A stretch of DNA of 7,184 bases. Origin: an uncultured Prevotellaceae bacterium. GTDB taxonomy: Bacteria > Bacteroidota > Bacteroidia > Bacteroidales > Bacteroidaceae. Under the pieces are notes generated by a model. It did no database searches. It was not told the DNA's origin and saw only the letters and a list, made by a program, of their open reading frames with translations. Both the position numbers and the translations under genes were made by a program. Shown here in pieces: positions 1-5,808 of the stretch. The DNA lies in NCBI GenBank assembly GCA_902477365.1, contig CABSGW010000131.1:1-7184 (forward strand), given 5' to 3'. The stretch's first letter is position 1, and each line of letters opens with the position of its first letter.

Positions 1-721
1 AGTGAGAGCGTAATGAGGGGACGCGTACACACATGGCGCTGGTTGCAACATCGCTGTGCATGATTTTACGTGTCTCATTGAACATCTTCATTTCCTCTTT
101 GGTGTATCCGTTGTCTTGGAATACATCAATTTGCGGAATGACGTTGAATGCCAATTGGTATTGGAACTTCTCTACGGTAACAGGTTCGTTGCTCAGCACC
201 TGGCGATATTGTTCGTACAGTTCGTCCATTGCCGCTGCGCCTGCACCGCTTGCTGCCTGGTAAGAAGCAACGTGTACGCGTTTGATGTGGCTCAATTTCT
301 CAAAAGCTTGTAACGCTACGACCATCATGATGGTCGTACAATTCGGGTTGGCGATGATGCCGCGTGGGCGTGCCAGTGCATCCTCGGCATTGCATTCGGG
401 AACAACCAAGGGCACATCTTCGTCCATACGGAATGCGCTGGAGTTGTCAATCATTACCGCACCGTATTTGGTGATGTCTTCGGCGAATTCTTTTGAAATG
501 CCGGCACCGGCCGATGTAAAGGCAATGTCAACGCCTTTGAAATCATCGTTGTGCTGTAGCAACTTTACGGTGAGTTCCTTGCCACGGAAGGTGTATTTGG
601 AACCGGCACTGCGGGCCGATCCGAATAGTACCAACTCGTCAATCGGAAAATTACGCTCTTCGAGCACGCGGAGAAATTCTTGTCCTACGGCGCCGCTGGC
701 GCCAACAATGGCTACTTTCAT
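1..721 (-). CDS. asd: Aspartate-semialdehyde dehydrogenase, 3'-truncated by window edge
   Basis: The enzyme reduces L-aspartyl-4-phosphate with NADPH to L-aspartate-4-semialdehyde, the branch point to lysine/diaminopimelate, threonine and methionine; it is cytosolic. The first 240 codons are visible, reading leftward from ATG at 721-719. The N-terminus MKVAIVGASGAVGQEF is the dinucleotide-binding loop (G7, G10, G13). The catalytic cysteine is C128 in NPNCTT. Q155 (SYQAASG), R233 (CVRVP) and H240 match the family's substrate-binding and acid/base residues, and H240 is the last complete codon in the window. The family is usually about 330-340 residues, so roughly 100 are missing at the left edge. 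The start follows an A-rich stretch without Shine-Dalgarno, normal for Bacteroidetes. It is divergent from the antiporter gene and has its own promoter (794-801). Identity is very secure; the long plus-strand open frames over this gene are antisense shadows. Confidence 0.96.
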   Translation of the reverse strand, partial: MKVAIVGASGAVGQEFLRVLEERNFPIDELVLFGSARSAGSKYTFRGKELTVKLLQHNDDFKGVDIAFTSAGAGISKEFAEDITKYGAVMIDNSSAFRMDEDVPLVVPECNAEDALARPRGIIANPNCTTIMMVVALQAFEKLSHIKRVHVASYQAASGAGAAAMDELYEQYRQVLSNEPVTVEKFQYQLAFNVIPQIDVFQDNGYTKEEMKMFNETRKIMHSDVATSAMCVRVPSLRSH

Positions 722-793
722 TTTTATTTTAAACTTCTTGGTTTGTTTACTTAAAGTCGGTGCACTGTGTCAGAAGAAACAGCGTGTACGTTG

Positions 794-801
794 CAAATTT
801 A
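794..801 (-). promoter_or_regulatory. asd promoter, Bacteroidetes -7 element
   Basis: Read on the minus strand the bases are TAAATTTG, an exact match to the Bacteroidetes -7 consensus TAnnTTTG. Transcription would start a few bases further left, giving an asd leader of about 65 bases. A -33-like TTTG lies at 827-830 (CAAA on the plus strand), but the spacing of 25 bases is longer than the usual 19-21, so the -33 part is uncertain. The same 11-mer CTAAATTTGCA occurs at the lolD promoter. Confidence 0.6.
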
Positions 802-844
802 GAACTTTCTGAGGGAAAAAATACTACAAATCCAAACTTTTTCG

Positions 845-852
845 TTACTTTG
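845..852 (+). promoter_or_regulatory. Candidate -7 element for the antiporter-tcdA unit
   Basis: TTACTTTG matches TAnnTTTG except for the second base. It lies 19 bases before the antiporter ATG, so the transcript would have only a very short leader. No TTTG is seen at the expected -33 spacing. The position in a divergent intergenic region, with no other candidate nearer the gene, is the main support. Confidence 0.4.
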
Positions 853-871
853 CATAGAAAATGTCTAAATA

Positions 872-3001
872 ATGACCTTACCAGACTTATCTGCCTATTT
901 CCCGATAACAGATCCGACATGGATTTTCTTTGTAGTATTGTGTATCATCCTGTTTGCTCCGATGATTCTGGAGCGTTTGCGTATTCCTCATATCATCGGT
1001 ATGGTGCTGGCCGGTGTGCTGGTTGGGCAGTATGGCCTGAATGTGCTGGTCAGGGATAACAGTTTTGAGCTTTTCGGACAGGTAGGCCTGTATTATATTA
1101 TGTTCACGGCCGGCTTAGGCATGGACTTGGGCGGCTTGAAGAAAAACTTGTCGCATGGTTTGACGTTTGGCGTGTTGACGTTCCTGATACCCTTTGCCGG
1201 TGGTTGGGCTTTAGGCCTCTTTGTGCTGGATTACAGCATGATGGGTTCTTTATTGCTGGCCTCTATTTTGGCTTCGCACACGTTGGTGGCCTATCCCATT
1301 GTGAGTCGCTACGGGTTGTCGAGGCATATCAGTGTCACGCTTTCGGTGGGTGCAACGATGGTGGCTTTGTTGACAGCCCTGTTGGTTGTAGCTGGTATTT
1401 CGGGCGCATATGCCGGTAGTGGTGGTATTGGCTTCTGGGGCTTGTTGGCGTTTAAGTGTATTTTGTTCTGTGTGGGTTTGTTCGTTGTGTTCCCTCCTTT
1501 AATCCGCTTCTTCTTCCGTCGGTTTGCCGATAATGTATTGCAATATATTTTTGTATTGTCACTCGTGTTCCTGAGTGCCGCAATGAGCGAGTTGTGTGGT
1601 TTGGAAGGTATCTTCGGGGCCTTCTTGGCCGGACTGGTCTTGAACCGTTTTATTCCGCAGCAGTCTCCGTTAATGAACCGTATAGACTTTGTGGGCAATG
1701 CTTTGTTCATTCCTTATTTCCTTATTGGAGTGGGTATGCTGATCAATGTCCGCTTGCTTTTTGAGAGTGGTTATGAACTGTTGGTTGTTTCGCTGATTGT
1801 ATTGGTGGCTACGGCTACCAAGTGGCTGGCCGCCTGGCTTGGGAGCAAATTGTTCCGGCTGGACCGTACTTCGGGACTGATGATGTTCGGTTTGACCGAG
1901 GGACATGCAGCCGGAGCGTTGGCTATGGTGATGGTGGGTACGCAGCTGGAGATCTCGCCCGGTGTGTATTTGATGAGCGACGAGGTCTTGAATGCGGTGG
2001 TGTTGCTGATACTCTTCTCCTGTATTATCAGTTCGTTGGCTACGGCTGCCGCCGCCCGTTGTTTTGCGCTTGAAGCGGTCAGCAAAGAAGAAGATGCAGG
2101 TGAAGATGAGAAGACCCTTATCGCATTGTCTAACCCTGAGACCGTTGACGTGCTGGTTAATGTAGCCTTAATGATGCGTGATCCAAAGTCAAAGGCTTCT
2201 TTTGTCGGCCTGAACGTTGTGTTGGATGGCGAACACAGCGCACGTATGCAGGAGGCAGGCAAGTTGGAACTGGAGGAGGCTGCCCGCATTGCGGCTGCGG
2301 TCGATGTCAAGATGAAAACACGTATCCGTCTGGGAACGAATGTGACAAGCGCGATTGTTCATGCGATGAAAGAATTTGAGGCTTCGGAATTGATTATCGG
2401 TCTGCACCGTAAGCGTAGTTTGGTAGATACTTTCTATGGCAACTTGGCTTCGACGTTGTTTTCGGGCCTTTCGCGTCAGATCATTATATTTAAGAGCTTG
2501 GAACCGGTCAATACCTTACGTCGCATTCACGTTGCCGTGCCGGCTAAAGCGGAGTTTGAGGCCGGTTTTTGCCGTTGGCTGGAGCGTATGGCCCGGTTGG
2601 CCGAGCAGCTGGATTGTAGGATCGACTTTCATGCAACGGCCGAAACCGAAATCAAAATACGCGACTATTTAGGACGGAAACACCCGTCAACGCGTGCCGA
2701 ATACCAGTTGTTGGACGACTGGGACGATTTGCTGATGCTGACCGGAAGTGTCAACTACGACCATCTGTTGGTGGTAGTGACGGCTCGCCGCGGAACACTC
2801 TCTTACCAGTCCTCGTTTGAACGGCTGCCGATGCAGATAGAACGGTATTTCTCGAATAACAGTCTGATGCTGATTTTTCCCGACCAGTTTGGGAGCGAGA
2901 GTGATGTCCCTACATCGTTCAGTACGGGATTCTCGAAAGACGACGGACTTTCCGACCATCGTTTCCATCCCTGGCGGGGAGAAAGGAGGGGGTGTGACTG
3001 A
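872..3001 (+). CDS. CPA2-type cation:proton antiporter with tandem C-terminal USP-like domains
   Basis: This is a 709-residue inner-membrane protein that presumably exchanges Na+ or K+ for H+; the ion is not readable from sequence. Residues 15-397 form about 12 hydrophobic segments with monovalent cation/proton antiporter-2 features: RIPHIIGMVLAGVLVG (37-52), GLEGIFGAFLAGLVLNR (243-259), and a charged GLTEGHAAGAL (340-350) in a late helix. An unwound-helix-like segment ASHTLVAYPIV (134-144) precedes a helix around 157-174. In that helix, where related antiporters carry Asp-Asp, Asn-Asp or Gln-Asp, I read GATMVALL with no acidic residue. Residues 413-545 and 548-672 look like two consecutive universal-stress-protein-type alpha/beta domains, each ending in a beta-strand-like run (RQIIIF, LMLIFP). 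They are probably cytoplasmic and regulatory, and ATP binding is not evident. The ATG at 872 overlaps the stop of a three-codon mini-ORF (861-872). The 3' end overlaps tcdA. It is probably a proton antiporter, but transport could be atypical. Confidence 0.88.
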   Translation: MTLPDLSAYFPITDPTWIFFVVLCIILFAPMILERLRIPHIIGMVLAGVLVGQYGLNVLVRDNSFELFGQVGLYYIMFTAGLGMDLGGLKKNLSHGLTFGVLTFLIPFAGGWALGLFVLDYSMMGSLLLASILASHTLVAYPIVSRYGLSRHISVTLSVGATMVALLTALLVVAGISGAYAGSGGIGFWGLLAFKCILFCVGLFVVFPPLIRFFFRRFADNVLQYIFVLSLVFLSAAMSELCGLEGIFGAFLAGLVLNRFIPQQSPLMNRIDFVGNALFIPYFLIGVGMLINVRLLFESGYELLVVSLIVLVATATKWLAAWLGSKLFRLDRTSGLMMFGLTEGHAAGALAMVMVGTQLEISPGVYLMSDEVLNAVVLLILFSCIISSLATAAAARCFALEAVSKEEDAGEDEKTLIALSNPETVDVLVNVALMMRDPKSKASFVGLNVVLDGEHSARMQEAGKLELEEAARIAAAVDVKMKTRIRLGTNVTSAIVHAMKEFEASELIIGLHRKRSLVDTFYGNLASTLFSGLSRQIIIFKSLEPVNTLRRIHVAVPAKAEFEAGFCRWLERMARLAEQLDCRIDFHATAETEIKIRDYLGRKHPSTRAEYQLLDDWDDLLMLTGSVNYDHLLVVVTARRGTLSYQSSFERLPMQIERYFSNNSLMLIFPDQFGSESDVPTSFSTGFSKDDGLSDHRFHPWRGERRGCD
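2980..2989 (+). promoter_or_regulatory. Strong Shine-Dalgarno sequence for tcdA
   Basis: AGAAAGGAGG is a ten-base match to the complement of the usual 16S rRNA 3' end. It lies 4 bases before GTG at 2994, inside the last codons of the antiporter gene. It fixes the tcdA start at this GTG rather than at in-frame ATGs at 2889 or 2904. Such a site stands out because Bacteroidetes genes mostly do without Shine-Dalgarno sequences, and no other start in this window has one. Confidence 0.75.
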
Positions 3002-3707
3002 ACAATGGACACAGCGCACGGAGTTGTTGCTTGGCGCAGACCGTTTGGAGCGACTCTCCCGGTCGCGTGTATTGATTGTCGGCGTTGGTGGCGTAGGCGC
3101 TTATGCGGCCGAAATGCTTTGTCGGGCAGGTGTGGGAAACCTCACGTTGATAGATGCCGATGAAGTGGCACTTACAAACATTAACCGCCAGTTACCCGCC
3201 ACTCATTCGGTACTGGGATGTGCCAAGGTGGATGTGTTGGCCCGCCGCTTCCGCGATATAAACCCGTCTGTGCAACTTGATGCACGCAAATGTTATTTAA
3301 CGGAAGAGGATATGGCCGGTTTGCTGGACGAGCCGTTCGACTTTGTGGTAGACGCCATTGATACCATACGGCCTAAATGCAGTTTGTTGGGCGAATGCCT
3401 CCGCCGCCGCATACCGGTTGTCTCGTCGATGGGTGCAGGGGCAAAGACGGATATAACACAGATTCGTTTTGCCGATGTATGGGATACGTACCATTGCGGA
3501 TTGGCAAAAGCGGTGCGTTCAAACTTGACCCGGATGGGACTGAAAGGCCGCAAACTTCCGGTCGTGTTCTGCGCGCAACAGGCCGATCATCGGGCGGTGA
3601 TTATGGTAGAAGGGGAACAGAATAAGAAGACAACGACGGGAACAATCAGCTATATGCCGGCCACGTTCGGTTGTTTTCTGGCCCAGTATGTGCTCGAAAG
3701 GCTTTGA
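2994..3707 (+). CDS. tcdA: tRNA threonylcarbamoyladenosine dehydratase (TcdA/CsdL), ThiF/MoeB fold
   Basis: TcdA uses ATP to cyclise the t6A base at position 37 of ANN-decoding tRNAs into cyclic t6A; it acts in the cytosol. The 237-residue protein starts at a GTG, chosen from the Shine-Dalgarno site and because the resulting N-terminus (VTEQWTQRTELLLG) lines up with the family. The Rossmann loop is GVGGVG (30-35). The E1-type ATP site continues with D54/D56, then TNINRQ (61-66), the lysine of CAKVD (K78) and DAIDTIRPK (120-128). SSMGAGAKTDITQI (144-157) is typical of TcdA rather than MoeB or ThiF, and no ThiS/MoaD-type partner gene is nearby. E. coli TcdA is about 268 residues, so this is a compact version. 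It overlaps the antiporter by 8 bases, so the two genes are probably translationally coupled, and an intrinsic terminator follows. The upstream in-frame extension from 2889 is rejected. Confidence 0.93.
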   Translation: MTEQWTQRTELLLGADRLERLSRSRVLIVGVGGVGAYAAEMLCRAGVGNLTLIDADEVALTNINRQLPATHSVLGCAKVDVLARRFRDINPSVQLDARKCYLTEEDMAGLLDEPFDFVVDAIDTIRPKCSLLGECLRRRIPVVSSMGAGAKTDITQIRFADVWDTYHCGLAKAVRSNLTRMGLKGRKLPVVFCAQQADHRAVIMVEGEQNKKTTTGTISYMPATFGCFLAQYVLERL

Positions 3708-3715
3708 ACTGTGCT

Positions 3716-3753
3716 GACCTGAATGTCTGTAAGAAGATTCAGGTCTTTTTTTT
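3716..3753 (+). terminator. Rho-independent terminator after tcdA
   Basis: A perfect 9-bp stem, GACCTGAAT (3716-3724) with ATTCAGGTC (3737-3745), encloses a 12-base loop and is followed by eight T (3746-3753). It begins 8 bases after the tcdA stop and should end the antiporter-tcdA transcript. Confidence 0.9.
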
Positions 3754-4012
3754 GCTCCATAGGGTGTGATTCCTTTTCGGACGTATTGGCTCTTATTGCT
3801 TATTACGGTCGGGACATCGGACGCAGTCATTGACGCTTTGTCTAAAAAAAGACCATGTTTCGGCACCAACCCTTTTGTTTGATAAAACGGACTGGGCATC
3901 TCGTTACAACGGGATGCCCAGTCCGTTCCTCGAAACAGGCGTGTACGTTCAAATACCCATCGGCCCCGTGCTTTTCACTTCTGTTCAAGTTGGGTATGTC
4001 GGATATTTCCAC
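3754..4012. other. Gene-free intergenic stretch between terminator and lolD promoter
   Basis: I see no convincing gene here. Short open frames on both strands (for example 3830-4015 plus, 3842-4162 minus) run through a perfect inverted repeat and have no family character. The lolD frame is open back to 3855, but the promoter at 4013-4020 argues against use of those codons. The contents I can support are the hairpin at 3886-3927 and the -33 part of the lolD promoter near 3989-3992. An unrecognised small RNA ending at the hairpin is possible but unsupported. Confidence 0.6.
3886..3927. repeat. Long perfect inverted repeat / strong hairpin
   Basis: AACGGACTGGGCATC (3886-3900) and GATGCCCAGTCCGTT (3913-3927) are perfect reverse complements over 15 bases. 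Pairing can continue inward through TCGT/ACGG, with one G-T pair, to give about 19 bp around a TACA loop. On the plus strand no T-run follows. On the minus strand the stem is followed by TTTTATC, so it would be a better terminator for leftward transcription, although no leftward gene lies to its right. The role is unknown: leftward terminator, 3' end of a small RNA, or a dispersed repeat. Confidence 0.85.
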
Positions 4013-4020
4013 TAAATTTG
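3989..4020 (+). promoter_or_regulatory. Promoter of the lolD-cysK-S1-bioB unit
   Basis: GTTG at 3989-3992 (-33-like) and TAAATTTG at 4013-4020 (exact -7 consensus TAnnTTTG) are separated by 20 bases, the normal Bacteroidetes spacing. Transcription should start near 4027, leaving a leader of about 40 bases before the lolD ATG at 4068. This is the best-formed promoter in the window and excludes the longer in-frame lolD starts. Confidence 0.72.
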
Positions 4021-4067
4021 CAGGAACACGTAACGTCTTCTTGTTTCGTGCGCAAAATAATGAAAGA

Positions 4068-4826
4068 ATGATTGATTTACGGGCAATAACGAAAAGCTTC
4101 GGTGCATTGCAGGTGCTGAAAGGAATTGATTTGCATATTAATAAAGGTGAGGTTGTGAGCATTGTCGGCCCTAGCGGTGCGGGTAAAACAACCCTTTTGC
4201 AAATAATGGGGACACTCTATAAACCCGATGAGGGAAGTGTAACGATAGACGGGATTGATGTGAACGGACTGGGAAGAAGCCAGCTGGCAAAGTTCCGTAA
4301 TGCGCATTTGGGATTTGTGTTCCAGTTTCACCAGTTGCTGCCCGAGTTCACAGCTTACGAGAATGTGATGATTCCGGCCCTTATTGCCAAGAAGTCTTCG
4401 CGCGATGTGCGGCAGCGTGCCAAAGAGTTGCTTCAGTTTATGGGCTTGTCCGACCGTATGGAACATAAGCCCGGTGAACTGTCGGGGGGAGAAAAGCAGC
4501 GTGTAGCTGTGGCCCGTGCCCTGATCAACAACCCTTCGGTGGTGCTGGCCGATGAGCCGTCGGGAAGTCTAGATTCGCGAAACAAGGAAGAGCTTCATCA
4601 CCTGTTTTTTGACTTGCGCGACCGTTTTGGCCAGACATTTGTCATTGTGACCCACGATGAGGGTTTGGCCACTCTGACCGACCGTACTGTTCATATGAAG
4701 GACGGACTCATTGTGCACGACACATATGAGGTTGCTCATCCGGACGATGTTGCGTTTCGGACGGATTCGGACAAAGAAGTCATCGGGTGCACGGATGCTC
4801 CGGATAGGGAAAATGTTGCTGAATAG
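4068..4826 (+). CDS. lolD: Lipoprotein-releasing ABC transporter ATP-binding protein LolD
   Basis: LolD is the cytosolic ATPase of the LolCDE complex, which extracts lipoproteins from the inner membrane for delivery to the outer membrane. The 252-residue protein has Walker A GPSGAGKTT (34-42), the Q-loop Q86 within GFVFQFHQLLPEFTAYENV (82-100), which is LolD-like rather than FtsE-like, signature LSGGE (138-142), Walker B VVLADEP (158-164) and switch histidine H196. The usual domain ends near residue 215. The last 37 or so residues are an acidic tail ending in DAPDRENVAE, making the protein longer than the usual 220-230. The start ATG lies behind the promoter at 3989-4020; a three-codon mini-ORF (4060-4071) ends overlapping it. 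The membrane subunits LolC/LolE are not in this window. It leads an apparent operon with cysK 34 bases downstream. A related MacB-type ATPase is the main alternative. Confidence 0.86.
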   Translation: MIDLRAITKSFGALQVLKGIDLHINKGEVVSIVGPSGAGKTTLLQIMGTLYKPDEGSVTIDGIDVNGLGRSQLAKFRNAHLGFVFQFHQLLPEFTAYENVMIPALIAKKSSRDVRQRAKELLQFMGLSDRMEHKPGELSGGEKQRVAVARALINNPSVVLADEPSGSLDSRNKEELHHLFFDLRDRFGQTFVIVTHDEGLATLTDRTVHMKDGLIVHDTYEVAHPDDVAFRTDSDKEVIGCTDAPDRENVAE

Positions 4827-4860
4827 TGAGTGAAGTTTCATTTAATAAATAATTAATGAT

Positions 4861-5808
4861 ATGAAAGTCTATCGTCATCTTACCGAACTGATCGGTCATA
4901 CGCCGCTACTGGAGTTGGGAGCGTATAGCCAAACCGAAGGATTGAGTGTGCCTTTGTGGGCGAAACTTGAGTTCCTGAACCCGGGTGGGAGTGTCAAGGA
5001 CAGGCCTGCATACGCCATGTTGTGTGATGCCGAGGAGCGAGGCCTGCTTCGAGCCGGAGGTACGGTCATAGAGCCTACCAGTGGAAACATGGGGGTAGGG
5101 TTGGCTTGGATAGCCGTGTCGCAAGGATACAGAATGGTTGTGGTGATGCCCGAAACGATGAGTGCCGAACGTCGTTCTTTAGTTAGGGCCTTAGGGGCGG
5201 AACTGCATTTGTCACCGGGCAGCGAGGGCATGAAAGGAGCAGTGGCTTTGGCCGAACGGCTACGTGATGAAATTCCGGGTTCAATCATTCTAAAGCAGTT
5301 TGAGAATGACGCTAATCCTCAGTCGCATGTGCATACTACGGCCGAGGAAATATGGGCCGACACCGACGGGCAAATAGATGTGTTTGTTGCCGGAGTAGGC
5401 ACAGGAGGAACCATCAGTGGGGTAGGCGAAGGACTGAAGCGGCATAATCCGTCTGTGCGTATCATTGCCGTAGAACCGGCTTCCTCTCCGTTGCTGACGG
5501 AAGGGCGTGCCGCCGGACACAAGATACAGGGTATCGGTGCTAATTTTGTACCGCAGAATTACCATGCCGAATGGGTGGACCAGGTGGTTACCGTGACCGA
5601 TGACGATGCCATTCGGACCACACGGTTACTGGCACGTAACGAGGGACTCTTGGTAGGCATCTCGTCGGGTGCGGCCGTGTCGGCTGCCGCCCGGTTGGCT
5701 CGTTTGCCCCAATATGCCGGCAAACGGATCGTCGTGTTATTGCCCGACACCGGTGAACGTTATCTTTCGACAGTGGCCTTTGACGTTGAAGGATATCCGT
5801 TGCCGTAA
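4861..5808 (+). CDS. cysK: Cysteine synthase (O-acetylserine sulfhydrylase, CysK type) with atypical substrate loop
   Basis: This PLP enzyme of beta-replacement type normally makes L-cysteine from O-acetylserine and sulfide in the cytosol. The 315 residues are close to the family length. The PLP lysine is K46 in NPGGSVKDR (40-48). The phosphate-binding loop is GVGTGGT (178-184), Q146 lies in KQFEN, and GISSGAA (266-272) sits near the pyridine nitrogen. PETMSAERR (97-105) and KIQGIGANFVP (221-231) point to CysK rather than CysM. The asparagine loop reads TSGNMG (73-78), where nearly all cysteine synthases have TSGNTG; M77 is encoded by a clear ATG codon. TTAEEIW (159-165) also departs from the usual TTGPEIW. 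The enzyme may therefore have altered substrate preference, for example cyanoalanine-type chemistry (inference). The ATG overlaps the TGA of a two-codon mini-ORF (4856-4864). The stop overlaps the next gene's ATG by one base. Confidence 0.92.
   Translation: MKVYRHLTELIGHTPLLELGAYSQTEGLSVPLWAKLEFLNPGGSVKDRPAYAMLCDAEERGLLRAGGTVIEPTSGNMGVGLAWIAVSQGYRMVVVMPETMSAERRSLVRALGAELHLSPGSEGMKGAVALAERLRDEIPGSIILKQFENDANPQSHVHTTAEEIWADTDGQIDVFVAGVGTGGTISGVGEGLKRHNPSVRIIAVEPASSPLLTEGRAAGHKIQGIGANFVPQNYHAEWVDQVVTVTDDDAIRTTRLLARNEGLLVGISSGAAVSAAARLARLPQYAGKRIVVLLPDTGERYLSTVAFDVEGYPLP

Noticed and set aside
282..812. Plus-strand 176-codon open frame over asd
   Set aside because: It is antisense to a fully conserved asd coding sequence, has low-complexity Ser-rich translation and no family character.
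1771..2310. Minus-strand 179-codon open frame over the antiporter
   Set aside because: Ser/Thr/Ala-rich shadow of a real membrane protein gene; no domain seen.
2889..2993. N-terminal extension of TcdA from ATG 2889
   Set aside because: The GTG at 2994 has a strong Shine-Dalgarno site and gives the family-like N-terminus; the extra 35 residues merely reflect overlap with the antiporter's end.
3830..3860. Small GTCT-A-run-AGAC stem as a terminator
   Set aside because: Only four base pairs and no T-run on the plus strand; too weak to call.
3886..3927. Hairpin as a tRNA, CRISPR repeat or transposon end
   Set aside because: There is no cloverleaf, no repeated spacer unit, and no transposase or target-site duplication nearby.
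3855..4067. N-terminal extension of LolD from ATG 3855
   Set aside because: It would translate through the perfect hairpin and the promoter at 3989-4020, and the ABC domain begins exactly at MIDLRAITKSFG.
3842..4162. Minus-strand 106-codon frame across the hairpin region
   Set aside because: The repeated-looking peptide pieces arise from the inverted repeat, the frame runs into lolD antisense, and no start signal is seen.
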